DNA of 64,000 nt, from positions 341,910-405,909 of the forward strand of contig JAJLPB010000006.1 of assembly GCA_025548565.1 (NCBI GenBank), given 5' to 3'. Position 1 is the first letter of the stretch; the number at the start of each line of letters is the position of its first letter. Shown one piece after another: positions 18,032 to 26,592 of the stretch. Source of the DNA: Rugamonas sp. A1-17 (lineage in GTDB: Bacteria; Pseudomonadota; Gammaproteobacteria; Burkholderiales; Burkholderiaceae_D). The notes below the pieces were generated by a model. The model did not search any database, had not been told where the DNA came from, and saw only the letters and a program-made list of their open reading frames with translations. The position numbers and the translations under genes were made by a program.

Positions 18032-18982
18032 ATGAATGCCCCGAGTACGCCACACCCGAATTACGAAATCCTGATCGCTGCAGCGCGCAAAGCCGGGCCG
18101 GTCACGGTCGCCGTCGCGCACGCGTGCGACCGCCATGCGCTGGAAGCGGCGCTGGATGCCGCCCGCATGGGGTTGATCAATCCGATCCTGGTTGGGCCGC
18201 AGGCGCGCATTCGCAAAGCCGCGGAGGAAGCGGGCCTGGACATCTCCGCACTGCCGCTGGTCGATACAGAACACAGCCACGCATCGGCCTTCCGCGCGGT
18301 GGAGCTGATCCGCGAAGGACATGCGTCGGTGCTGATGAAGGGTAGCCTGCACACCGACGAGTTGATGGGCGCCGTGGTCGCCTGCGAGACCGGCCTGCGC
18401 ACAGGGCGCCGCCTGAGCCACTGCTTCGTGATGGACGTGCCGGGCCGCGAGGAGCCGCTGATCGTCACCGATGCCGCCGTCAACATCAATCCTACGCTGG
18501 ACGAAAAAGTCGACATCATCCAGAACGCCATCGACCTGGCGCACGTGCTGAAGTTCGATCCGGTCAAGGTGGCTATCCTGGCGGCGGTGGAGACGGTCAG
18601 CGCCAAGATGCCTTCCACGATAGACGCGGCGGCGCTGTGCAAAATGGCCGACCGTGGCCAGATCACCGGCGCCATCCTGGATGGCCCGCTGGCGATGGAC
18701 AACGCCATCGACCCCGAAGCCGCAGCGATCAAGCATCTGGTTTCGCCGGTGGCTGGCCAGGCGAACATACTGGTGGCGCCCGATCTGGAAGCCGGCAACA
18801 TGCTGGCCAAGAGCCTGACCTTCATGGCCGGCGCGGCGGCGGCAGGCATCGTGCTCGGCGCCCGCGTGCCGATCATCCTCACCAGCCGCGCCGACTCGGT
18901 GACCGCGCGCCTCGCGTCCTGTGCGGTCGCGGTGCTGGTGGCGCACAGCAAACTGGCCACCGGCCACGCCATGGGAGCTTGA
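18032..18982 (+). CDS. Phosphate acetyl/butyryltransferase
   Basis: A 316-residue PTA/PTB-family enzyme that interconverts acyl-CoA and acyl-phosphate. The start at 18032 has AAGGAA about 7 bases upstream; the longer frame upstream has no family resemblance. Recognisable segments are LINPILVGPQARI, VLMKGSLHTDELM, DAAVNINPTLDEK and the C-terminal SLTFMAGAAAAGIVLGARVPIILTSR-type motif. It lacks the N-terminal DRTGG domain of long Pta proteins and is the short form (often annotated as bifunctional enoyl-CoA hydratase/phosphate acetyltransferase). Four bases separate it from the acetate kinase gene, with which it forms the acyl-CoA/acyl-phosphate/acid pathway. Acetyl versus butyryl preference is not resolvable. 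Confidence 0.88.
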   Translation: MNAPSTPHPNYEILIAAARKAGPVTVAVAHACDRHALEAALDAARMGLINPILVGPQARIRKAAEEAGLDISALPLVDTEHSHASAFRAVELIREGHASVLMKGSLHTDELMGAVVACETGLRTGRRLSHCFVMDVPGREEPLIVTDAAVNINPTLDEKVDIIQNAIDLAHVLKFDPVKVAILAAVETVSAKMPSTIDAAALCKMADRGQITGAILDGPLAMDNAIDPEAAAIKHLVSPVAGQANILVAPDLEAGNMLAKSLTFMAGAAAAGIVLGARVPIILTSRADSVTARLASCAVAVLVAHSKLATGHAMGA

Positions 18983-18986
18983 GAAC

Positions 18987-20180
18987 ATGGCACCTAACGA
19001 TAGCATCGTCGTCATCAACGCTGGTTCGTCGAGCATCAAGTTCTCGCTGTACAGCGGCGCCGGGCTGGCGCTCACGTTCAACGGGAAAATCGAGAACCTT
19101 TACAGCGGCGTCACCCGCTTCAGCGCGCGGGATGCGCAGGGCCGGTCCATCGGAGAGCACAGTTGGGCGGATGCGCCGCTGAGCCACGAAGGAGGCATGC
19201 GCTTCCTGATCGATTTCGCGCAATCGCATCTCGACGGTCACCGTGTGGTGGCGGTGGGCCACCGAATTGTTCACGGTGGCGTGGCCTACAGCGGGCCGCA
19301 GCGCTTGAATTCCGATGTGCTGGCCGCGCTGGAGAAGCTGATACCGCTGGCGCCCCTGCATCTACCGCACAATCTGGCGCCGGTGCGCGCCGTGATGGCG
19401 ATGGCGCCGGGCGTCCCGCAAATGGGTTGTTTCGACACCGCCTTCCACGTCGGCCAGCCGCCGGAGGCGCAAGCGTTCGCGCTGCCGGCGCGGATCGCGG
19501 AGCAGGGCGTGCGGCGCTACGGCTTCCATGGACTGTCGTACGAGTATATCGCCAGCCGCCTGCCGGATGCCGATCCATCGCTGGCAAGCGCCAAGGTGGT
19601 CGCGGCGCACCTGGGCAACGGCGCCAGCATGTGCGCGATGGCCGCGGGGCGCAGCGTCGCCAGCACAATGGGCTTCACCGCCGTCGATGGCCTGCCCATG
19701 GGCACCCGCTGCGGCGCGCTCGATCCCGGCGTGGTGCTGTACCTGATTGAACAATTGGGCATGGATGTGGGCGCGGTGCAAAAGCTGCTGTACCAGGAAT
19801 CGGGCCTGCTCGGCGTCTCCGGCATTTCGCCGGACATGCGCACCCTGGAGCAAAGCGACGATCCGCGCGCAAAAGCCGCCATTGCGCTGATGGTCTACCG
19901 CATCGGCCGCGAACTGGGTTCGCTGGCCGCGGCCTTGGGAGGCCTGGACGCATTGGTCTTCTCGGGCGGGATAGGCGAGAACAGCACGGCGCTGCGCGCG
20001 GCGGTCTGCCGCGACGCGGCCTGGCTGGGCGTGAAGCTGGACGCCGGCGCCAACGACGCCAATCCCCGTGGCGTGGCGCGCATCAGCGCCGCCGACAGCA
20101 AGGTGGCCGTGTGGGTGGTGCCGGCCAACGAGGAACTGATGATCGCCCGCCACACGCAGACATTACTGGAGCATCCATGA
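18987..20180 (+). CDS. ackA: Acetate kinase
   Basis: A 397-residue acetokinase family protein that makes acyl-phosphate and ADP from the acid and ATP, or the reverse. The start at 18987 gives the family N-terminus IVVINAGSSSIKFSLY. Other signatures are GHRIVHGG, FDTAFH, RYGFHGLSYEY, AHLGNGASMCA, MGFTAVDGLPMGTRCG and FSGGIGENS near the C-terminus, so the catalytic Asp, Arg and His residues of the fold are kept. It is four bases downstream of the phosphotransacylase and overlaps the next gene by four bases (ATGA), indicating one operon. Together these two enzymes give overflow acetate formation with ATP or acetate assimilation. Confidence 0.93.
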   Translation: MAPNDSIVVINAGSSSIKFSLYSGAGLALTFNGKIENLYSGVTRFSARDAQGRSIGEHSWADAPLSHEGGMRFLIDFAQSHLDGHRVVAVGHRIVHGGVAYSGPQRLNSDVLAALEKLIPLAPLHLPHNLAPVRAVMAMAPGVPQMGCFDTAFHVGQPPEAQAFALPARIAEQGVRRYGFHGLSYEYIASRLPDADPSLASAKVVAAHLGNGASMCAMAAGRSVASTMGFTAVDGLPMGTRCGALDPGVVLYLIEQLGMDVGAVQKLLYQESGLLGVSGISPDMRTLEQSDDPRAKAAIALMVYRIGRELGSLAAALGGLDALVFSGGIGENSTALRAAVCRDAAWLGVKLDAGANDANPRGVARISAADSKVAVWVVPANEELMIARHTQTLLEHP

Positions 20181-20956
20181 ATACCGCTGAAACGATTTAT
20201 CCGATTTTGTCCGGCAAGCGCGCGCTGGTGGTCGGCGTCGCCAACGAGCATTCCATCGCCTGGGGCTGCGCGCTGGCTTTCCGCAAACTCGGAGCGGAAG
20301 TCGTGCTCACCTACCTGAACGAGAAGGCCTTGCCGCATGTGGCGCCGCTGGCGCAGGAAATCGACGCGCAGCTGTTGCCGTTGGATGTGACGATACCCGG
20401 CCAGATGGAAGCGCTGTTCGCGAAGGTGGCCGAACAGGGCAAGCTGGATATCCTGGTCCATTCGATCGCCTTCGCGCCCAAGGCGGACCTGCAGGGCGGC
20501 CTGCTGGATTGTTCGCTGGACGGCTTCCTGCAGGCGATGGACATCTCCTGCCATTCCTTCGTGCGCATGGCCAAGCTTGCGGTGCCGTTGATGACTGAAG
20601 GCGGCAGCATGTTCGCGATGAGCTACCACGGCGCGGAGAAGGTCGTCCCGAACTACAACGTCATGGGGCCGGTGAAGGCCGCGCTGGAATCCTGCTGCCG
20701 CTATCTGGCCTATGAGCTGGGCCATCGCGGCATCCGCGTCCATGCGATTTCACCGGGGCCGCTGCAAACGCGTGCCGCCTCCGGCCTGAAGGACTTCGAA
20801 CTGCTGCTGCGCGACGCCGCCGCCCGCGCGCCTGTGGGGGAGCTGGTGGACATCCTCGACGTCGGCAACACCTGCGCCTACCTGGCCTCGCAATATGCGC
20901 ACCGCCTCACTGGCAGCACTGTGTATGTCGACGGCGGCCTGAATATCATCGCTTAA
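20177..20956 (+). CDS. fabI: Enoyl-[acyl-carrier-protein] reductase (NADH)
   Basis: A 259-residue short-chain-dehydrogenase-like FabI that catalyses the last step of each fatty-acid elongation cycle. I start at the ATG overlapping the acetate kinase stop, giving a standard N-terminus (ILSGKRALVVGVANEHSIAWG). The catalytic Tyr-x6-Lys motif is present in YNVMGPVKAALE, with the upstream active-site Tyr in SYHGAEKVVPN. The C-terminal VDGGLNI ending is typical. A FabI coupled to phosphotransacylase and acetate kinase genes is known from other Burkholderiales. It is likely a second FabI copy dedicated to this operon rather than the housekeeping one, but that needs the whole genome. Confidence 0.92.
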   Translation: MNTAETIYPILSGKRALVVGVANEHSIAWGCALAFRKLGAEVVLTYLNEKALPHVAPLAQEIDAQLLPLDVTIPGQMEALFAKVAEQGKLDILVHSIAFAPKADLQGGLLDCSLDGFLQAMDISCHSFVRMAKLAVPLMTEGGSMFAMSYHGAEKVVPNYNVMGPVKAALESCCRYLAYELGHRGIRVHAISPGPLQTRAASGLKDFELLLRDAAARAPVGELVDILDVGNTCAYLASQYAHRLTGSTVYVDGGLNIIA

Positions 20957-20971
20957 GGAATCTGGATTTCA

Positions 20972-21445
20972 ATGACCGCACACGTTACGCTGCAAGACAT
21001 CGACGAAGACAATTTCGAGAGTTTCATGGACATGGAGCTCCCGGAACACCAGCGTAATTTTTTGGACAGCAATGCCTATTCGATCGCGCAATCCAAGTTC
21101 TATCCCGACTTCTTCACACGGGGGATCTATTGCGACGGCGAACCGGCAGGCTTCCTGCTGTACGATTGCAAAGCCGAAGACATTCCTGGCCTGTACGGCA
21201 TCTATCGCTTCATGGTCGACTTTCCGCAGCAGGGCAAGGGCATAGGGCGCAAGGCGATGGCGCTGCTGCTGGAGGAACTGCACGCGAAGCCGGACGTCGA
21301 GCGCATCATCATCTACTACAAGCCGGGCAACGCCGTCGCGCAGGCGTTCTATCGCAGCTTCGGCTTCCGCGAATGCGGCATCGACGACCAGGGGGAAATG
21401 ATCGCCGAGATCATACCGTCACGGCTTCCCGATCAGCAGGTATAA
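20972..21445 (+). CDS. GNAT-family N-acetyltransferase
   Basis: A 157-residue GNAT protein. The acetyl-CoA binding loop appears as VDFPQQGKGIGRKAMALLLEEL (motif A, Q/R-x2-G-x-G/A), preceded by the beta-strand GLYGIYRFM and followed by IIYYKPGNAVAQAFYRSFGF. The arrangement resembles spermine/spermidine and aminoglycoside-like acetyltransferases, but the acceptor is unknown. It begins 15 bases after fabI with AAGGAA upstream and is probably the last gene of the acetate operon. Its 3' end overlaps the decayed patatin gene on the opposite strand by 27 bases. Confidence 0.85.
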   Translation: MTAHVTLQDIDEDNFESFMDMELPEHQRNFLDSNAYSIAQSKFYPDFFTRGIYCDGEPAGFLLYDCKAEDIPGLYGIYRFMVDFPQQGKGIGRKAMALLLEELHAKPDVERIIIYYKPGNAVAQAFYRSFGFRECGIDDQGEMIAEIIPSRLPDQQV

Positions 21446-22970
21446 AGCGGTCTGGTTGCGCGACGCGCGGCCGGCGCCGAAGTACAGCGGGCCCAATGGC
21501 GTATCGATGGCGATGTAGAGCGCGTTGCTGCGCACCGTCTGCTCGCCGTCCTGCGCATCGATCGTATTGCCGACCCGGCCCAGCTCCGCCGAGGCGCCGA
21601 CATAGGCACAGTTCAGCAAACCCGGCGCCGTCAGGCGGTAGTTGTACACCAGCCGGCCGAAATGCAGGCTGTTTCCGACCAATTCCCCGGTGGGGTAGCT
21701 GGACATGCGCAGGAATCCACCGAAGGACACGATCTCATGGTCGGGCAGGGGACTCCCGCCTGGTTTGTGCTGGACTTCCAGCGCACCCTGAAGCGAATGC
21801 GGCCCGGTGGCGAGCGCCGTCAGCGCGGAGAAGGACAGCTTGCTGTAGTTGGAGTCGGCGCCCATGGCCGTACGGGATGCGTAGACACGCAGGTCTGCCT
21901 CTGCGCCGGAGCGCGGGAATGCGCGGTTGTCCAGCGTGTCGGCCCGAAGGCGCGCCTGCACGCCGCCGGTGCGGGCGTGCGGGAACAGCTCGGACGGCGG
22001 CACGAAACTGGTGTCCGGCAGCAGGTTGACGTGGCCGCGCGTCAGGCCGATGCGCGCCTCGCCCCATTTCGTGAGCGGTGCACCGAGACCATGGTGCCGC
22101 GCAGCGATGCCTCCGGCACACGTTGCGTGCCGTCGATGTGGACCGCCGACAGCAGCACGCCCTCTGGAGCCTGAGCGCCATGGCGGCGCGCGCTCAGCAC
22201 CGCGTAGTCGTCGGCCGGCACGGCGTATCTCCGTAGCCTGTCGGTGGCCTGGCGGGCGGCCTGCTCGCCGTAACCCTCGGCCTCCTTGAGCAGGTCGAAG
22301 CTGGCGGCATCGACGTTGGCCAGGTCCGGTGTGATCAGCACGTCGACCTGCGGATTCAATTCGGCCAGCGAGGTGCGCAGATTGCTGGCGGTGAGCATGC
22401 GCGTCATCTGTTCGGACATCGACAACACCGATTTGATCTGGTCGCGCCTGAGCAGCGGCGAACCGATATTGATGGGGATGATGACATTCGCGCCCATCGC
22501 CCGCGCCACGTCGACCGGCAGGTTGCGGGCGATGCCGCCGTCAACCAGCAGCTGGCCGTCGATTTCCACCGGGCTGATAACGGCGGGGATGGCCATGCTG
22601 GCACGTACCGCCTGCGCCAGGTTGCCATGATCCAGCACCACCATCTCGCCGTTGCTGACCTCCGTGGCGATGGCGCGGAAGGGGATGGGCAAGCGGCCGA
22701 AATCGGAGTCGGCCTGGCGCACCGTCAGGCGCCGAAGCAGCGCCTCCAGCGCGACGCCGGACACCGCTCCTTTGGGCAGCGACACCCCGTCCGGCCCGAT
22801 GCCGATCTCCGGTCCCACGTAGCTGCCGGCGTCGTCGCTCTTGCGGGCGATCGACAGGTCGCGCCGGGCCACCTGGGACGCGCGGCGATAGCAGGGGAGG
22901 CTGGCTCCGCATGGGCGAGCGCGGGACTCGCGCAGGCCAGGGAGAACAGCAGCAAGGGTAGTATTCGCAT
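21419..22970 (-). pseudogene. Decayed patatin-like phospholipase with Omp85-type barrel (type Vd-like)
   Basis: Remains of a patatin/Omp85 fusion (PlpD-like), a family of about 730 residues in which a lipase passenger is exported by its own barrel. Three pieces in different frames remain. A signal peptide (MRILPLLLFSLACASPALA) starts at 22970. A patatin fragment begins at ARRDLSIARKSDD and still has the catalytic-Asp motif LLVDGGIARNLPVD, then a POTRA-like stretch (HIDGTQRVPEASLRG). The last barrel strands run from KWGEARIGL to the terminal LYLLIGKP. The N-terminal GGGxRG oxyanion loop and the GxSxG nucleophile elbow are absent, as if about 75 codons were deleted after the signal peptide. A second gap removes part of the POTRA and early barrel. 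Two frame changes coincide with these gaps. Enzymatic activity is not possible. Confidence 0.82.
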
Positions 22971-23031
22971 GCGCGGAGTCTAGCATGGAGGTAAATTATC
23001 AAACAATATTGGCAATCACCGCATCTTTTGC

Positions 23032-23062
23032 TTGACCTTACTGCAGTGGGAAGGTGTAAGGT
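23032..23062 (+). promoter_or_regulatory. MerR/CueR-type copper promoter with operator
   Basis: TTGACC (23032) and TAAGGT (23057) are separated by 19 bases, the overlong spacer typical of MerR-family promoters. The spacer carries the dyad ACCTTAC-N7-GGAAGGT (23035-23055), matching the CueR pattern (ACCTTCC-N7-GGAAGGT) with a single mismatch in the arms. It lies 49 bases before the first gene of the copper operon. A CueR-like activator is expected elsewhere in the genome; none is encoded in this window. Confidence 0.75.
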
Positions 23063-23110
23063 GTGCGCTGTTGCCTGTCTCCGATAGACTGCGGTACCAT
23101 TGACATTACT

Positions 23111-23449
23111 ATGCGCCCACTCATCCGTCTACTGCTCTGGATTTTGATAGCAGCCCTGCCGTTGCAAGGGGGGGCTGCCGTCTTCATTCCGTGCATGGCG
23201 GCGCAGGCGCAAGTGGCCACCCAGCCGGCTGCGGGCGCGGAACACTGCGCACCGGCCAAGTCCGACCTGGCGTCCGGCGCGCATGGCAAGTGCAGTCATT
23301 GCGCCAGCTGCGTGGGTGCGTGCGCGCCGCCCACCGTGCCGGTACTGGTGCTGCCGGCCAACCTGGCCGGCGCCCGCGTCGTCGCGCCCGAACCAGCGAT
23401 GACCGCCTATATCCCCGCTACACTGGAACGTCCACCCCGTCTTTCCTGA
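23111..23449 (+). CDS. Small exported Cys/His-containing protein of the copper operon
   Basis: A 112-residue protein starting at 23111, where a membrane/signal segment (LIRLLLWILIAALPLQGGAA) begins. The mature part carries a cluster of possible metal ligands: HCAPAKS, then HGKCSHCASCVGACAPP, i.e. five Cys and two His within about 30 residues. Similar short proteins (DUF2946-like) occur at the head of copper and heavy-metal operons. It is the first gene after the CueR-type promoter, which supports a role in periplasmic copper binding. Exact function unknown. Confidence 0.65.
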   Translation: MRPLIRLLLWILIAALPLQGGAAVFIPCMAAQAQVATQPAAGAEHCAPAKSDLASGAHGKCSHCASCVGACAPPTVPVLVLPANLAGARVVAPEPAMTAYIPATLERPPRLS

Positions 23450-23503
23450 AGATGCCGAAGCTGCGGGCTTGTCCCCGCGTATCCGTCACTTTTTAGGAAT
23501 CCC

Positions 23504-23824
23504 ATGAACCACACCCGCATATTGATGCTGGCTGCCGCCTGCTTGCCGTTGTTCGCATCGGCCCAGGCCACGTCCAGTGCAGCCGATGCTGACGCCAAGG
23601 TCGCGCCGCCGGCCTACCGTTCGGCGTTCGCCGATTTCCGGCAACAGGAAGAACCTGCCGTCACGCCCGACGAAGCCTGGTTGCAGGCCAACCAGACACT
23701 GGCCGGGCAGTCCGGCCACTCCATGCACATGCAGATGGAGACGATGGCGCCGGCCGGCAAGCCGAAGGCTGATGCCGCCGAAGACCCGCACAAGGGTCAT
23801 CACATGCACATGAAAGAGAAATGA
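23504..23824 (+). CDS. Small periplasmic His/Met-rich copper-binding protein
   Basis: A 106-residue protein with a signal peptide (MNHTRILMLAAACLPLFASAQ) and a short mature chain. The C-terminal half is rich in Met and His: HSMHMQMETM and HKGHHMHMKEK, typical methionine/histidine copper-ligand motifs. It is predicted to bind Cu(I)/Cu(II) in the periplasm and may pass it to the downstream oxidase or efflux protein. The next gene starts two bases after its stop. A conserved segment (YRSAFADFRQ...PDEAWLQAN) resembles small proteins seen upstream of TolC-like genes in other cop operons. Confidence 0.75.
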   Translation: MNHTRILMLAAACLPLFASAQATSSAADADAKVAPPAYRSAFADFRQQEEPAVTPDEAWLQANQTLAGQSGHSMHMQMETMAPAGKPKADAAEDPHKGHHMHMKEK

Positions 23825-23825
23825 T

Positions 23826-25193
23826 ATGGCGCGAATATTTAACACAGCGCTCAACACGGCGGCTGGAATGTCGCTTGCGCTGCTGGCGGGATGCGCCAGC
23901 CTTTCCGACGACGCCGGATTGAACGACGTCTCCCGCCTGACGCAGGATCGCATAGGCCAGCAGGCCAACTTCTCGCGTGATGCAAACAACGACCAGAAGG
24001 TGCGCGAACTGCTGGCCCAGCCGCTGACCGCTGAAACGGCGGTGCGGATCGCCCTGCTCAATAGCCCTGCGCTGAAGGCCTCGTTCGCCGAATTGGGTGT
24101 GTCGGAGTCGGAGTTCGTCCAGTCCGGCCGCATGCGCAATCCAGGCTTCAGCTTTGGCCGTATCCGTGGCGGCGGCGAGACCGAGATCGATCGCAGCGTC
24201 ATGTTCGACATCGCGGGTTTGCTGACTTTGCCGGCGCGTTCGCGCATCGGACAACGCCGCTTCGAACAGGCCAAGCTGCAAGCGGCGGCGCAAGCCGTTC
24301 AACTGGCGACCGACACCCGGCGCGCCTACTTCACCGCGGTGGCCGCGGCACAATCGGCAGCGTTCGCGCAGCAAGTGCAGGTGGCTGCCGACGCCTCCTC
24401 CGAGCTGGCGGAAAAAATGGCGAAAGTCGGCAACTGGAGCAAGCTGGATCAGGCTCGCGAACGCGCCTTCTACCAGGACGCGACAACGCAACTGGCTCGC
24501 AGCCGCCACGAAGCGACAGCCTCGCGCGAGCAGCTGGTACGGCTACTGGGCCTGTGGGGCGAGCAGCAGAATTTCGTGCTGCCGGACCGCCTGCCGGACC
24601 TGCCGGCGCAACCGAAGGAGATGAACAACGCCGAAGCGCAAGCGCTGTCGCAGCGGCTGGACATGCTGGCCGCGCGCCGCGACACCGAAGCTACCGCCGA
24701 CGCGCTGGGCCTGACCAAGGCCACAGGCTTCATCAACGTGTTCGACGCCGGCTACGCGAACAAGAGCACCAGCGGCCTGCCGCGTGAAAACGGCTACCAG
24801 GTCTCGTTCGAGCTGCCGATCTTCGATTGGGGCGGCGCCAAGGTGGCGCGGGCGCAGGCGCAGTACATGCAATCGGTGCACCGTGCGACCGATACGGCGG
24901 TGCGCGCCCGCTCCGAAGTGCGCGAGGCGTATTCGTCCTACCGCACCACCTACGACATCGCCCGCCACTATCGTGACGAAGTCGTGCCGCTGCGTAAAAA
25001 GATCTCCGACGAGGTACTGCTGCGCTACAACGGCATGCTGGCCAGCGTGTTCGAGCTGCTGGCCGACTCGCGCGAACAGCTCAACAGCGTCAACACCGCC
25101 ATCGAAACGCAGCGCGATTTCTGGATCGCCGAGACCAAATTGCAGGCGGCCGTCAACGGCGGCACCGCCAACGAAACAAGGATGAACCCATGA
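23826..25193 (+). CDS. TolC-family outer-membrane efflux protein
   Basis: A 455-residue outer-membrane factor. The N-terminus is a lipoprotein signal (LALLAGCASL, lipobox LAGC). The two TolC repeats are seen as ETAVRIALLNSPALKASFAELGVSE and, later, FELPIFDWGGAKVARAQAQYMQS, with long alpha-helical stretches between them. Such proteins form the trimeric exit duct of tripartite pumps. No RND pump or membrane fusion protein is adjacent, so it may work with a pump encoded elsewhere. Stand-alone TolC-like genes are common in cop clusters with a multicopper oxidase. It overlaps the oxidase gene by four bases. Confidence 0.88.
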   Translation: MARIFNTALNTAAGMSLALLAGCASLSDDAGLNDVSRLTQDRIGQQANFSRDANNDQKVRELLAQPLTAETAVRIALLNSPALKASFAELGVSESEFVQSGRMRNPGFSFGRIRGGGETEIDRSVMFDIAGLLTLPARSRIGQRRFEQAKLQAAAQAVQLATDTRRAYFTAVAAAQSAAFAQQVQVAADASSELAEKMAKVGNWSKLDQARERAFYQDATTQLARSRHEATASREQLVRLLGLWGEQQNFVLPDRLPDLPAQPKEMNNAEAQALSQRLDMLAARRDTEATADALGLTKATGFINVFDAGYANKSTSGLPRENGYQVSFELPIFDWGGAKVARAQAQYMQSVHRATDTAVRARSEVREAYSSYRTTYDIARHYRDEVVPLRKKISDEVLLRYNGMLASVFELLADSREQLNSVNTAIETQRDFWIAETKLQAAVNGGTANETRMNP

Positions 25194-26581
25194 TTTCACG
25201 TAGAGACTTCTTCAAAGGCGCAGGCGCGGTCGCGGTCAGCGCGGCAGCCGTCAGCAAGGCCGGCGCCGCCACGCTGCCCGAAGCCATGACGATGGATAAC
25301 GCCAATACGCACGTGCCGCCGCTGCCGTCCAACGGCCGGCCATTCAATCCGGTGGTAACGCTCAACGGCTGGTCGCTGCCGTGGCGGATGAATAACGGCG
25401 TCAAGGAATTCCATCTGATCGCCGAACCGGTGGTGCGCGAGATGGCGCCCGGCATGAAGGCCAACCTGTGGGGCTACAACGGCCAGTCGCCCGGTCCGAC
25501 CATCGAAGTGGTGGAGGGCGACCGTGTGCGCATCTTCGTCACCAACAAGCTGCCGGAGCACACCAGTGTGCACTGGCACGGCCAGCGCCTGCCCAACGGC
25601 ATGGATGGCGTGACCGGCCTGACCCAGCCCGGCATCGCGCCCGGTAAAACCTTCGTGTACGAATTCGTCGCCAAGCGGCCCGGCACCTTCATGTACCATC
25701 CGCATGCCGACGAAATGACGCAGATGGCGATGGGCATGATGGGCTTCTGGGTCACGCACCCCAAGGACCACAAGCAGTTCGCGGTGGACCGCGACTTCGT
25801 CTTCCTGTTGAACGCCTACGATATCGACCCCGGAAGCTACACGCCCAAGACCAACACCATGTTGGACTTCAACCTGTGGACCTTCAACAGCCGCGTATTC
25901 CCCGGCATCGATTCCATGCCGGTGCGGCAGGGCGACAAGGTGCGCATCCGCGTCGGCAATCTGACGATGACCAACCATCCGGTGCACTTGCACGGGCACG
26001 AGTTCTACGTCACCGGCACCGACGGGGGCTGGACGCCGCCGGCATCGCGCTGGCCGGAAGTTACGACCGATATCGCCGTCGGGCAGATGCGGGCGATTGA
26101 ATTTATCGCCAACGAACCGGGCGACTGGTCCTTCCACTGCCACAAATCGCACCACACCATGAATGCCATGGGCCACAACGTGCCGACCATGATAGGCGTG
26201 GACCACAGCGGCATCGCCGAGAAGATCAACAAGATCGTCCCGGACTACATGACCATGGGCGACAAGGGCGGTTCCATGGGTGGCATGCAGATGGCACTGC
26301 CGGAAAATACGCTGCCGATGATGACAGGCGAAGGCCCGTTCGGCGGCGTGGATATGGGTGGCATGTTCACGGTGGTCAAAGTGCGCAAGGAGCAGAAGCC
26401 CGGCGACTACACGGATCCCGGTTGGTACAAGCACCCATCGGGCACGCTGGCCTACGAATGGACCGGCGCCTTGCCGGAACCAGCCCGCAACTACACCGCT
26501 GGTGGCCAGTCCATGCCGGCCTTGAACCAACCAAACGTGGAGCTGACGGTGCGCAAGCCGAGCGGCCATAGCGGACATTAA
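25190..26581 (+). CDS. Multicopper oxidase (copper resistance), Tat-exported
   Basis: A 463-residue multicopper oxidase, expected to oxidise Cu(I) to the less toxic Cu(II) in the periplasm. The N-terminus has a twin-arginine signal (SRRDFFKGAG). All four copper-ligand motifs are present: HWHGQ (His128/His130), HPHAD, HPVHLHGHEF, and HCHKSHHTMNAM, the last giving type 1 and type 3 ligands including an axial Met. A short methionine-rich stretch (GGSMGGMQM) near residue 365 could bind extra Cu(I). The start overlaps the TolC stop (ATGA), so the two are coupled. The domain order is that of a two- or three-cupredoxin CopA/CumA-like enzyme. Confidence 0.92.
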   Translation: MISRRDFFKGAGAVAVSAAAVSKAGAATLPEAMTMDNANTHVPPLPSNGRPFNPVVTLNGWSLPWRMNNGVKEFHLIAEPVVREMAPGMKANLWGYNGQSPGPTIEVVEGDRVRIFVTNKLPEHTSVHWHGQRLPNGMDGVTGLTQPGIAPGKTFVYEFVAKRPGTFMYHPHADEMTQMAMGMMGFWVTHPKDHKQFAVDRDFVFLLNAYDIDPGSYTPKTNTMLDFNLWTFNSRVFPGIDSMPVRQGDKVRIRVGNLTMTNHPVHLHGHEFYVTGTDGGWTPPASRWPEVTTDIAVGQMRAIEFIANEPGDWSFHCHKSHHTMNAMGHNVPTMIGVDHSGIAEKINKIVPDYMTMGDKGGSMGGMQMALPENTLPMMTGEGPFGGVDMGGMFTVVKVRKEQKPGDYTDPGWYKHPSGTLAYEWTGALPEPARNYTAGGQSMPALNQPNVELTVRKPSGHSGH

Positions 26582-26592
26582 GGAGAAAACTG

